From Bdellovibrionales bacterium (lineage in GTDB: Bacteria; Bdellovibrionota; UBA1018; CAIMNF01), in NCBI GenBank assembly GCA_947457605.1, contig CANGWP010000005.1, forward strand, positions 1 through 29,725: 29,725 bases of DNA, written 5' to 3'. Shown one piece after another: positions 16,505 to 24,109 of this stretch. Every line of letters starts with the position of its first letter. Positions within the stretch are counted from its first letter, which is position 1. A program made the translations under genes and the position numbers. The notes below the pieces were generated by a model that did no database searches, was not told where the DNA came from, and was given only the letters and a program-made list of their open reading frames with translations.

Positions 16505-18216
16505 TCTTCCACTTTCGTTTTTGAAATCCGGATCGAGGTTGGTCTTCCGTGGGGACAGTTCCCGGGATGCTCGCACTGAAACAGTTTGCGGGTAAGGTCC
16601 AGGGCGGATGCGGTTTCGATCATGTCACCGGCTTTGAAGGAGGATCGACAGGCTTCCATTGCGATTTTTTCAAAAAGTGTTTCGTCCCACACCATGGTTC
16701 CGGCCGCGACATCCACCGTGAGCAATCGTTCGAGAAGATTTCGAAGGCGTTCTGTGAGAGCCCGGTTGCCCCAGATTGCAGGAATGGATCGGAAAAGAAG
16801 GGTTTCCTCACTGAAGATCTCCACATCAAATCCCATCGAGGAAAGAAGAGGGAGCTTCGGTTTCAGCTCGAGCACCCGCTCCACCGGAAACTTGAGGATC
16901 TCGGGAACCAGCAGGGTCTGGGTTTCCACGGATTCCTGTTTCAGAATCCTTGATTTGAGTTGTTCGTAGCGAATTCGTTCGTGGGCGGCATGCTGATCAA
17001 TGAGGGTGAGGTCATCGCCCTTCTCGAATACAAAATAGGTTGAAAACAAAACTCCGCGATAATCCCCGATCGGTGTTTCATCGATGAAGGAATCGGAAGG
17101 TTCGGATTTTCCGGAAAGATCCAGTAGCGGAGTGTATCCGCCCGAAGAATGAAATGCCGGGGCAAAAGAAGATGCATCCATTTGAAAACTCCCGGCCTCC
17201 AGGTGCGGGGTTCGGTCTTCTTGCATGATTTTTTCAAAGGCGGCATTGCAGAGAGCGAAGATCTTTCCGGATTCAAGAAAACGGATCTCGGTTTTTGCAG
17301 GATGGACATTTACGTCAAGTTCGTCCGCCGGGAGATCGAGCTTCACCACGCAGGCAGGAAAGTTTCCCGGCAAAAAGGACTGTTTGAGCGGGTTCAAAAT
17401 CGCAGTTTGAAGAGTCCGGTCACGAACAGCCCTTCCATTCACGATCTGATAAAGGGAGCGGGTGTGGGGGAGGCTTAGGCCTTTGAGCCAGATGATTTCG
17501 ATCGAATAGCGTCCTTCGAGGCGGAGTGTTTTGACTTCAAAGGGATTGTTATCCGAGAGCATTCGAACGGCCCGATCCCGAAGCGGCTCAATCGGAAGGT
17601 CAAGAAGCACCCGATCGTCACTCAAGAGCTTGAATCGAACCTCGGGATGGGTGAGTGCCAATCGTTCGAGGATTTCTCGAACCGCACTGCTCTCGGCTCC
17701 GGGGCTCTTCAGGAACTTCAAGCGGGCGGGAACCTGGGAAAACAGCGAAGTGACGCGAACCCTTGTGCCATGGGGGGAACCGCAGAATCCGATGTTTGCA
17801 ATTTGATCAGAAGGCGCACGGCTTGTGGCGCTTTGAGAGAGGCGAATCTCGAAGGTGGAGTCGGCACCTTTCATTCTTGAGGCGATGGTAAGTTCTGAGA
17901 CTGAGGCGATGCTGGGGAGCGCTTCTCCGCGGAACCCAAGAGTGGTCAGGCGGCTCAGGTCCTCAAACTCCCTGATCTTGCTGGTGGCGTGCCTGCCAAT
18001 GCAGACTTCGAGATCCGCACGGGCCATTCCGGAGCCGTTGTCGATGACTTCGATGAGGTCAGTCCCGCCTCGCTTCAAGTGGACTTCCAAAGAAGTGGCT
18101 CCCGCATCGAGAGCATTCTCACAGAGTTCCTTTACCGCACTTGCCGGGCGTTCAATGACTTCTCCTGCTGCGATCCTCTCCGCAATCAGGGAGGGCAGGA
18201 TTTGAATCTTGGACAT
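16483..18216 (-). CDS. mutL: DNA mismatch repair protein MutL
   Basis: 577 aa. The GHKL ATPase domain (about 1-330) shows IAAGEVIERPASAVKELCEN with catalytic Glu E30, then DNGSGM and TLGFRGEAL. The C-terminal domain contains DQHAAHERIRYE, the metal-binding endonuclease motif (DQHA-x2-E-x4-E), and the later motifs ACR and CPHGRP, which place it with the nicking, MutH-independent MutL proteins rather than the E. coli type. It links MutS mismatch recognition to strand removal. ATG 18216 has only weak ribosome-site similarity, but MSKIQILPSLIAERIAAGE is the expected N-terminus. It lies 28 bases after the FHA-GGDEF gene. Confidence 0.96.
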   Translation of the reverse strand: MSKIQILPSLIAERIAAGEVIERPASAVKELCENALDAGATSLEVHLKRGGTDLIEVIDNGSGMARADLEVCIGRHATSKIREFEDLSRLTTLGFRGEALPSIASVSELTIASRMKGADSTFEIRLSQSATSRAPSDQIANIGFCGSPHGTRVRVTSLFSQVPARLKFLKSPGAESSAVREILERLALTHPEVRFKLLSDDRVLLDLPIEPLRDRAVRMLSDNNPFEVKTLRLEGRYSIEIIWLKGLSLPHTRSLYQIVNGRAVRDRTLQTAILNPLKQSFLPGNFPACVVKLDLPADELDVNVHPAKTEIRFLESGKIFALCNAAFEKIMQEDRTPHLEAGSFQMDASSFAPAFHSSGGYTPLLDLSGKSEPSDSFIDETPIGDYRGVLFSTYFVFEKGDDLTLIDQHAAHERIRYEQLKSRILKQESVETQTLLVPEILKFPVERVLELKPKLPLLSSMGFDVEIFSEETLLFRSIPAIWGNRALTERLRNLLERLLTVDVAAGTMVWDETLFEKIAMEACRSSFKAGDMIETASALDLTRKLFQCEHPGNCPHGRPTSIRISKTKVEEWFNRLS

Positions 18217-18244
18217 GCAGAGGGATTACACGAAAGAAAGTCGA

Positions 18245-19177
18245 TTATCCACGAGAAACGGTGACTCGGTTCCGGCCATTTTGCTTGGATTCGTAAAGGG
18301 CCTTGTCAGCCGACTTGATGAGATCGGATGCGGTTTCCATGTCGGACCTGAGTTCGGAGACGCCAAGACTTGAGGTTACGGGGATTCGTTGGCCTTCATA
18401 ATTGAAGGAATGGCCTTGGATCTTGCCCCGGAGGAGTTCCGCGGTTTTCTCGGCATCCTGAATGACTGTGGAGGGGAGGAGAAGGCAGAATTCCTCACCG
18501 CCGTAGCGAGCGAATATGTCCTTTTGTTGGATTACGCCAAGGCTCCGTACCAGGTTGCTGAATTCCTTGAGAACATAATCACCACCCTCGTGGCCGCAGG
18601 TGTCGTTCACTTTCTTGAAGTGATCGAGATCGAAAAAAATCAGGGACAGGGGCGTGCTGAGCGCTTTTGCCCGTTTGAATTCGGCCTCCATGGCCTCCAG
18701 GAAATACCCCTTGTTAAAACACTTGGTCATCGGGTCGGTATTGGCAGCCTGATTGAGATTGCCGTAGAAAACGATCTCGATCTCGCCTGCCGGCAGATAC
18801 TTCACGATGGAATTTCCGAGCTTTACAAGATCCTCTTTTGCGAGTGTGACGACGTTGCCCGGTTCAAGTCTCTTTCCGTTCACGGAAGTGCCATTGGATG
18901 ATCCGAGGTCCTCGAGTGTAACTCCGTGTTCGGTACGAGTCACTCGAGCGTGCTTTCTGGAAATCGATTGATCTGCAATGCACAGATCAGCAGAGGGGTC
19001 ACGGCCGATGGTCATCTGGTCTTCGGTGATGAAGAAACGGTGTCCCTGGGGAGTGCCGCGGATCAAAATCAAGCAGGCGGGCTGTTCCTTTGCTTTTTGG
19101 AGCTCACGATTGATGGTCTCTTGGTCCAGAACAAGAGTCGTGGTGCGGTCTTTGGAGTCATCCTTTGGGTTTGCCAT
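18245..19177 (-). CDS. FHA-GGDEF diguanylate cyclase, DgcB-like
   Basis: 310 aa without membrane segments, so cytoplasmic. Residues about 33-125 form an FHA phosphothreonine-binding domain, with GR at 58-59, SRKHA at 73-77 and SSNG at 93-96. Residues about 145-308 form a GGDEF domain with FFDLDHFKKVND (metal Asp D183) and RYGGEEF (active site 226-230), expected to make cyclic di-GMP. The I-site position is QQKD (217-220) instead of RxxD, so classical product inhibition is unlikely. The N-terminal tail has three threonines, T12-T14, followed by LVL. In Bdellovibrio DgcB, an FHA-GGDEF enzyme needed for prey invasion, the FHA domain binds a phosphorylated peptide from its own N-terminus; the tail here is compatible with that. 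It is the first gene of the mutL-containing run and divergent from msrC. Confidence 0.92.
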   Translation of the reverse strand: MANPKDDSKDRTTTLVLDQETINRELQKAKEQPACLILIRGTPQGHRFFITEDQMTIGRDPSADLCIADQSISRKHARVTRTEHGVTLEDLGSSNGTSVNGKRLEPGNVVTLAKEDLVKLGNSIVKYLPAGEIEIVFYGNLNQAANTDPMTKCFNKGYFLEAMEAEFKRAKALSTPLSLIFFDLDHFKKVNDTCGHEGGDYVLKEFSNLVRSLGVIQQKDIFARYGGEEFCLLLPSTVIQDAEKTAELLRGKIQGHSFNYEGQRIPVTSSLGVSELRSDMETASDLIKSADKALYESKQNGRNRVTVSRG

Positions 19178-19212
19178 GGCTCCGAAAAGTGTAAATCAAA
19201 CAAAATGACTTT

Positions 19213-19219
19213 GGAAGAG
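19213..19219 (+). promoter_or_regulatory. Shine-Dalgarno that sets the msrC start
   Basis: GGAAGAG lies 6 bases before ATG 19226. Alternative in-frame starts at 19205 (no ribosome site) and 19259 (AGGA abutting the ATG) are less well supported. Confidence 0.55.
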
Positions 19220-19225
19220 CCTTGC

Positions 19226-19747
19226 ATGGGTCAGGTCATCAATGGCATACCGACAGGAATGGCCGAGTCTTTAGATCTTCCAAAAACCACGGATCGATCC
19301 TTGATTTATGATGCACTTCACCCGCAACTGAAGGCCCTTTTGGAGGGTGAAACGGATTGGATTGCGAATCTTGCCAATGTTGTGGCGGCATTGAAAGAGG
19401 CCTTTGGTTTTTTTTGGGTGGGGTTCTATCGGGTAAAGGATGGGGCTCTGGTTTTGGGCCCTTTCCAAGGTCCTGTAGCCTGCACCAGAATTGCGTTTGA
19501 CCGGGGCGTTTGTGGGCACGCGTACCGCAAGGGTTCCACGGTCGTTGTTCCTGATGTGGACAAATTCCCGGGTCACATTGCGTGCAGTTCTGCTTCAAAA
19601 TCCGAGATCGTGGTTCCGGTTCGGGATCATTCGGGGGCCATCATTGCGGTATTGGATGTGGACAGTGACATTCTTGATGATTTTTCCGAGGTCGATCGGA
19701 ATGGCCTGGAAAAGATCGTGGACCTTTTGAAGGGAGATGCTTCGTGA
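19226..19747 (+). CDS. msrC: Free methionine-(R)-sulfoxide reductase, GAF-domain type
   Basis: 173 aa. It reduces free Met-(R)-sulfoxide in the cytoplasm, protecting against oxidants, with thioredoxin-type recycling. It is a single GAF domain with the fRMsr hallmarks: FGFFWVGFYRV, LVLGPFQGPVACTRI, GVCGHAY and HIACSSASKSEIVVPV. The three family cysteines are at C86, C96 and C120, and the AVLDVDSD signature follows. ATG 19226 is preferred for its ribosome site; the start at 19259 would give 162 aa, close to the E. coli homologue, and remains possible. It is divergent from the FHA-GGDEF gene with 48 bases between starts, so the two promoters must overlap the coding regions or each other. Confidence 0.93.
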   Translation: MGQVINGIPTGMAESLDLPKTTDRSLIYDALHPQLKALLEGETDWIANLANVVAALKEAFGFFWVGFYRVKDGALVLGPFQGPVACTRIAFDRGVCGHAYRKGSTVVVPDVDKFPGHIACSSASKSEIVVPVRDHSGAIIAVLDVDSDILDDFSEVDRNGLEKIVDLLKGDAS

Positions 19748-19856
19748 AGTGGCTCCTGCCAGTCGATTAGGCAGTGCACGAAAAGACTCTTTGAAGAAGC
19801 GATTGGAACAGCTTTGGAAAAAGTACGTCCTGAGCCGAATTCATCACTCGCGGTGA
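19737..19856 (+). CDS. Possible small basic protein, coupled to msrC
   Basis: A 39-codon ORF whose ATG overlaps the last codons of msrC and which has GGGAG immediately upstream. It fills the entire msrC-pgi gap and ends 13 bases inside the convergent pgi 3' end. The product has 11 Lys/Arg in 39 residues, with a helix-like middle (SLKKRLEQLWKKYVLSR). No family is recognised. Coding is plausible from position and ribosome site, but an ORF of this size could occur by chance. Confidence 0.3.
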   Translation: MLREVAPASRLGSARKDSLKKRLEQLWKKYVLSRIHHSR

Positions 19857-21205
19857 AGTCTCAGGCGATGAACGCCCTCGTCAGCATTGTCGCTCTTCGA
19901 GTGTTGATCCCTTTTGTTCTGTTCCAGTTTTTCCCGAATGTAAACTTTGCCCTCTTCCACGCCGGGCTGATCGAAGGGATTTACGCTCATGACCTCACCC
20001 ATGTAGGCGGTAAGAACGGAAAGCGAAAAGAAAAGCGAGCCAAGGGCTTCCTCGTTCAACTCCTCGATTTGAAGCTGAAGATGGGGCCGTTTTTGATTGG
20101 TCATCACTTTCTGGATTGCGCGGAACTCAGTGGTGAGCAAGTCTCCGAGTTCCTGACCTTCCAGCAAATCGAAAGTTTTCACCTTGAAGTCGATCGGTGG
20201 AATCGGCACACGGATCTTGAAATCCGAGACATTGATGAACCAGATCACCTTGTCATTTGGCCCGTCACGCAGGAGTTGAAGCATGGAGTGCTGATCGATC
20301 GCTCCAAGCGCAGGCACTGCAGTGAAGCCCTTTCCGTCTTTGCCGAGACTCTCGGCCCAAAGTTGTACCCACCAGTTGGCAAGAAGTCTGAGCGGAGTGG
20401 TGTAGGGCATCATGACGTGGGTGCCGTGGGTTTTTGAGCGCGAGTGAAGGGCCTCGGCCCAGGTGAGAAAATTATTCTTTTCAGGCGTGGCCTTTTCGCA
20501 ATAATCCCGCACCTTCTTGCCGCCGGTCAGGAGCTCGCGCATGTTGAGGCCCGCAAGCGCGCCTGCGAAAAGTCCAACCGGGGTGAAGATGCTAAAGCGG
20601 CCTCCGACGGATGGAGCGATGGGGAGGGTTGCGATGGACTCGCGCCGGGCGAATTCAAGCAGCTCGCCTTTTTCAGGATCCGTGATCGCGACACAGTGGC
20701 GGTTTGCCGCCGTTTTGCCAAGTACCCGCTTCAACCAATCGTAGGCAAGCATGAAAATCGAGAGCGTCTCATAGGTGGTTCCTGATTTCGTAACCACACA
20801 GACGAGGGTTTCGGCCGGATTCAGTTTCGAGATCCGATAGGTCCAGTCGATTGGATCCGGATTTTCAAAAAAGTGAAACTGGATCGGGGATTTCGCCCGA
20901 TGTTTTAGCGCATCAATGAGAAAGAGCGGACCAAGGCTGCTGCCTCCGATTCCAATGAATACGCAGTGCCGGAAGGTGGAATTCGAAAGAAAGCCGGATG
21001 CAAGGGATTCGGAAGCATCAATGGCGGAAAGGGTGGAATCGGTAACCGCGTTGTAGAAGCCTGAAACCTGGTCGTGCAATTTTACCCGCATGCGATCAAA
21101 ATGCTGATGGAGTTCCGCGCGTCGTGCGGGGTTGATCTCCGTCTGAATTCCACTCCAATCCAAAAGGAGGGGGGCGCTTCCAAAACGCGATGCCGTGATG
21201 CTCAT
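19844..21205 (-). CDS. pgi: Glucose-6-phosphate isomerase
   Basis: 453 aa, the length of the shorter bacterial Pgi type. It interconverts glucose 6-phosphate and fructose 6-phosphate in glycolysis and gluconeogenesis. The motifs are present in order: VFIGIGGSSLGP, VVTKSGTTYET (phosphate binding), WVQLWAESLGKDG (catalytic Glu), GAIDQHSMLQ (His) and NPFDQPGVEEGK (Lys). After the last motif there is a charged tail of about 28 residues rich in Lys, Arg, His and Asp that looks non-conserved. ATG 21205 is 3 bases after the acyl-CoA dehydrogenase stop, so it is the last gene of the fabF operon. It is convergent with msrC, and no clear terminator is visible between them. Confidence 0.95.
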   Translation of the reverse strand: MSITASRFGSAPLLLDWSGIQTEINPARRAELHQHFDRMRVKLHDQVSGFYNAVTDSTLSAIDASESLASGFLSNSTFRHCVFIGIGGSSLGPLFLIDALKHRAKSPIQFHFFENPDPIDWTYRISKLNPAETLVCVVTKSGTTYETLSIFMLAYDWLKRVLGKTAANRHCVAITDPEKGELLEFARRESIATLPIAPSVGGRFSIFTPVGLFAGALAGLNMRELLTGGKKVRDYCEKATPEKNNFLTWAEALHSRSKTHGTHVMMPYTTPLRLLANWWVQLWAESLGKDGKGFTAVPALGAIDQHSMLQLLRDGPNDKVIWFINVSDFKIRVPIPPIDFKVKTFDLLEGQELGDLLTTEFRAIQKVMTNQKRPHLQLQIEELNEEALGSLFFSLSVLTAYMGEVMSVNPFDQPGVEEGKVYIREKLEQNKRDQHSKSDNADEGVHRLRLHRE

Positions 21206-21208
21206 GAT

Positions 21209-22360
21209 TCAGTTTCCCTTTTCCTTCATGGCGCGAGAAATCACCAGCCGCTGGATCTGATTCGTGCCTTCGACAATTTGAAGCATTTTTGCTTCCCGCA
21301 TGTGACGCTCCACCGGAAATTCGCGGGTGTAGCCGGAGCCGCCCAGGATCTGAACCGCATCGGTGGTCACTTTCATTGCCATATCGGTTGCAATCACCTT
21401 TGCTTGGGCGGCGGCGATCGAGAAGGGCTTGCCCGCATCTTTTAGCATGGCAGCCCGTTGGGTCATCAGTTTTGCGGACTGATAATCGTTCACCATGTCA
21501 GACAGCATGAATCCGACTCCTTGGAAATCAAGAATCGGTTTTCCGAATTGTTCGCGGATATTGGCATGGTGGATTGCGGTCTCGATTGCGGCCCGAGCGA
21601 TGCCAAGGGCGGTGGCCGCGATCGTGATCCGGCCTGAGTCAAGGGCGGTGAATGCGATTTTCATTCCGTCACCCTCGGTTGCAATCCGGTTTGAAACGGG
21701 GACTTTTACGTCCTCGAGAATGATCTCCATGGTGTGCGAGATGCACATCCCCATTTTTTTCTCGCGTTTTCCCATTTTGATCCCGCTCATGCTGCGATCC
21801 AAAATAAAGCTGGAAACGCCTTTTGCCCCGGGTCCGCCCGTGCGAGCCATGACGATGAAGACATCCGCTTCATCAGCCTGGGTGATCCAGAGTTTCGTGC
21901 CGTTCAGCACATAGTGATCGCCTCTCAGTTCCGCCGAGGCTCGCAAACTCGCGGCATCCGAGCCGCTTCCGGCTTCTGACAAAACAAAGGATCCGATCCA
22001 CTCACCCGAGGCGAGTTTCGGGATGTACTTTGATTTCTGTGCCGCCGCGCCGAAGGTATCGAGGATGACTTGGGGAAGTCCGGATACGGCAACGCTGACC
22101 GCATAGGCGCCGGAACTTGCAGCAATCTCTTCGATCGCAGCGAGATACTCCTGATAGCCAAGGCCCGCTCCGCCATGGGCTTCCGAGGTGGGAATGCCGG
22201 TCAGACCAAGAGAACCTAGTTCACGAATGATCTCCCGACGAAAGGTTTCGGTTTCCTCGTCATGCTCGACGATGGGTGCGATCCGGTCTTTCGAGAATTT
22301 CCGGGCAAGCTCGCGAATCTCAATCTGGCCTTCGGTTTCAAAGCTTGTATCAAACAGCAT
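21209..22360 (-). CDS. Acyl-CoA dehydrogenase
   Basis: 383 aa from ATG 22360, chosen for GGAG 6 bases upstream and for the typical N-terminus MLFDTSFETEGQIEIRELAR; a reading from 22399 lies inside glyA. It introduces a trans-2,3 double bond into acyl-CoA using FAD, passing electrons to ETF. FAD and substrate motifs are SFVLSEAGSGSDA and LNGTKLWIT, and R.QFGKPI appears in the C-terminal helical domain. The catalytic glutamate is at about E364 in LQIVEGTNQIQRLVISR, the short-chain/medium-chain arrangement. Exact chain length or branched substrate cannot be decided. It overlaps the glyA stop by 11 bases. Confidence 0.94.
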   Translation of the reverse strand: MLFDTSFETEGQIEIRELARKFSKDRIAPIVEHDEETETFRREIIRELGSLGLTGIPTSEAHGGAGLGYQEYLAAIEEIAASSGAYAVSVAVSGLPQVILDTFGAAAQKSKYIPKLASGEWIGSFVLSEAGSGSDAASLRASAELRGDHYVLNGTKLWITQADEADVFIVMARTGGPGAKGVSSFILDRSMSGIKMGKREKKMGMCISHTMEIILEDVKVPVSNRIATEGDGMKIAFTALDSGRITIAATALGIARAAIETAIHHANIREQFGKPILDFQGVGFMLSDMVNDYQSAKLMTQRAAMLKDAGKPFSIAAAQAKVIATDMAMKVTTDAVQILGGSGYTREFPVERHMREAKMLQIVEGTNQIQRLVISRAMKEKGN

Positions 22361-23627
22361 GATGATCTCCATACACCGGGAACTTGCGACAAAGCTCAAG
22401 CACCTGTCCGCGGATTGATTTCAGGGAGGCTTCGTTTCCTTTGGATTCAATGACCGCCTTGATCCAGAGGGCAACTTGTTTCATCTCGGGCTCCCGTAGT
22501 CCGCGAGTGGTCATGGCGGGAGTTCCGATCCGGATTCCGCTTGTGACAAAGGGAGAGCGCTTTTCGTTCGGTACGGTGTTCTTGTTTACGGTGATTCCGG
22601 CAAGATCGAGCCAGGCTTCAGCATCCTTGCCCGAGGTGCTGCCATCGAGGCTTCGAGAAAGGTCGACCAGCATCAGGTGGTTGTCGGTACCGTTTGTGAT
22701 GAGCTTAAAGCCCTGCTCCATGAGTGCGGAAGCCAGAGCTTTTGCATTCTTGATTACCTGTTCCTGATACAGCCGGAATTCAGGCGTGAGTGCTTCCAGA
22801 AAGGCGACCGCTTTTGCTGCAATCACATGCATGAGCGGTCCACCCTGTATCCCCGGGAAAATGAGCGAGTTTACGGGTTTGATGTTTTCCGCACTGCTCA
22901 GGATGATTCCGCCGCGGGGGCCGCGAAGTGTCTTGTGAGTGGTGGAGGTGGTGTAAGTTGCATGGGGAATCGGGCTTGGATGCAAGCCCGCGGCAACGAG
23001 CCCCGCGATGTGGGCCATGTCGACGACGAGCTTTGCTCCCACTTCGTTTGCGATCTCGCCAAAGGTTTTGAATTCAATGATTCGGGCGTAGGCCGAGGCT
23101 CCTGCGATGATCACCTTCGGGCGATGCGTGCGCGCAAGATCGCGAACCTGATCAAAGTCGAGCAGGTCCGTGTCGGAGTTCAGGCCGTAGTGGAAGGCTT
23201 TGAAAAGTTTGCCAGAGAAATTCACAGGACTTCCATGAGTCAGGTGTCCGCCATGGGAGAGACTCATTCCGAGAATCGTGTCACCCGGGCTTAGCAGCGC
23301 ATGATACACGCCCATGTTCGCGCTGGAGCCTGAGTGGGGCTGCACGTTCGCCGCCTCCGAATAGAAGAGTTTGCACACGCGCGCAATTGCTAGCGATTCC
23401 GCAGTGTCCACGTTCACACAGCCGCCGTAGTAGCGTTTTCCCGGATATCCTTCGGCATATTTGTTGGTGAGGATTGACCCTTGGGCCTCCATTACGGCGC
23501 GCGAGGCATAGTTTTCGGAGGCAATGAGTTCGAGTCCGTCCTCTTCCCGTGTGGATTCCGCGCGGATGGCTGCGTGGATTTCAGGATCTTGAACGGAGAG
23601 GGGATTCCAAAACGGGTTCTTGCTCAT
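22350..23627 (-). CDS. glyA: Serine hydroxymethyltransferase
   Basis: 425 aa, standard length. It converts serine and tetrahydrofolate to glycine and 5,10-methylene-tetrahydrofolate, the main one-carbon entry. Signatures are GLELIASENYASRAV, TNKYAEGYPGKRYYGG, VDMAHIAGLVAAG and the PLP lysine K232 in STTHKTLRGPRGG. AAGGA lies 7 bases before ATG 23627, 23 bases after rpiB. The fabF-rpiB-glyA order is common in deltaproteobacterial-type genomes, where acpP usually stands directly before fabF. Confidence 0.97.
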   Translation of the reverse strand: MSKNPFWNPLSVQDPEIHAAIRAESTREEDGLELIASENYASRAVMEAQGSILTNKYAEGYPGKRYYGGCVNVDTAESLAIARVCKLFYSEAANVQPHSGSSANMGVYHALLSPGDTILGMSLSHGGHLTHGSPVNFSGKLFKAFHYGLNSDTDLLDFDQVRDLARTHRPKVIIAGASAYARIIEFKTFGEIANEVGAKLVVDMAHIAGLVAAGLHPSPIPHATYTTSTTHKTLRGPRGGIILSSAENIKPVNSLIFPGIQGGPLMHVIAAKAVAFLEALTPEFRLYQEQVIKNAKALASALMEQGFKLITNGTDNHLMLVDLSRSLDGSTSGKDAEAWLDLAGITVNKNTVPNEKRSPFVTSGIRIGTPAMTTRGLREPEMKQVALWIKAVIESKGNEASLKSIRGQVLELCRKFPVYGDHHAV

Positions 23628-23650
23628 GGGAGGTTCCTTTTGATTTCGGG

Positions 23651-24106
23651 TCAGTCGGGTTTCTTGCCGAGCTTTTGAATTCGTCGCAGATGGCGCTCGC
23701 CCGGATCGGGTTTTGCCTGAAGAAAGCTCTTCAGGATTTCAGTCGCAGTTTCCAGGCTTACAATCCGGGAGCCCATGCACAATACGTTTGCGTGGTTGTG
23801 TTCACGCCCGAGTTTTGCCACTTCGGGGGATTCGGCAAGCACTGCGCGGATTCCGGGGTTCCGATTTGCGGCGATTGAAACTCCAACGCCGCTTCCACAG
23901 ATCAGGACGCCCAAGGCGCCTGAGGATGTTTTGGCTTCTTGTTCGAGGAGGGTCTTGCAGAGAAGATTTGCATAATCCGGGTAGTCGACGCTTGCACTGC
24001 TTTCAGGCCCGAGATCCGTAAACGCAACCTGAAGCAGCGAGGCTCGTTTTACCAGCTCCGCTTTCAGGTCAAATCCCGCATGATCCGAGGCAATGAAAAG
24101 ATTCAT
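23651..24106 (-). CDS. rpiB: Ribose-5-phosphate isomerase B
   Basis: 151 aa, standard length. It interconverts ribose 5-phosphate and ribulose 5-phosphate in the pentose phosphate pathway. LacAB/RpiB features are IASDHAGFDLK at the N-terminus (D8, H9), the active-site cysteine C70 in LICGSGVGVSIAANR, and REHNHANVLCMGSR carrying the second active-site region (H103). ATG 24106 lies 3 bases after the fabF stop. Lys/Arg-rich C-terminal residues are normal for the family. Confidence 0.96.
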   Translation of the reverse strand: MNLFIASDHAGFDLKAELVKRASLLQVAFTDLGPESSASVDYPDYANLLCKTLLEQEAKTSSGALGVLICGSGVGVSIAANRNPGIRAVLAESPEVAKLGREHNHANVLCMGSRIVSLETATEILKSFLQAKPDPGERHLRRIQKLGKKPD

Positions 24107-24109
24107 GGG

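Noticed and set aside
19748..19843. CTGCC/GGCAG hairpin as a terminator between msrC and pgi
   Set aside because: The stem is 5 bases with a 10-base loop and no T-run; the region is also covered by a possible small ORF.
19814..20437. 207-codon open frame on the plus strand
   Set aside because: It is mostly antisense to pgi and has no ribosome site or recognisable domain.
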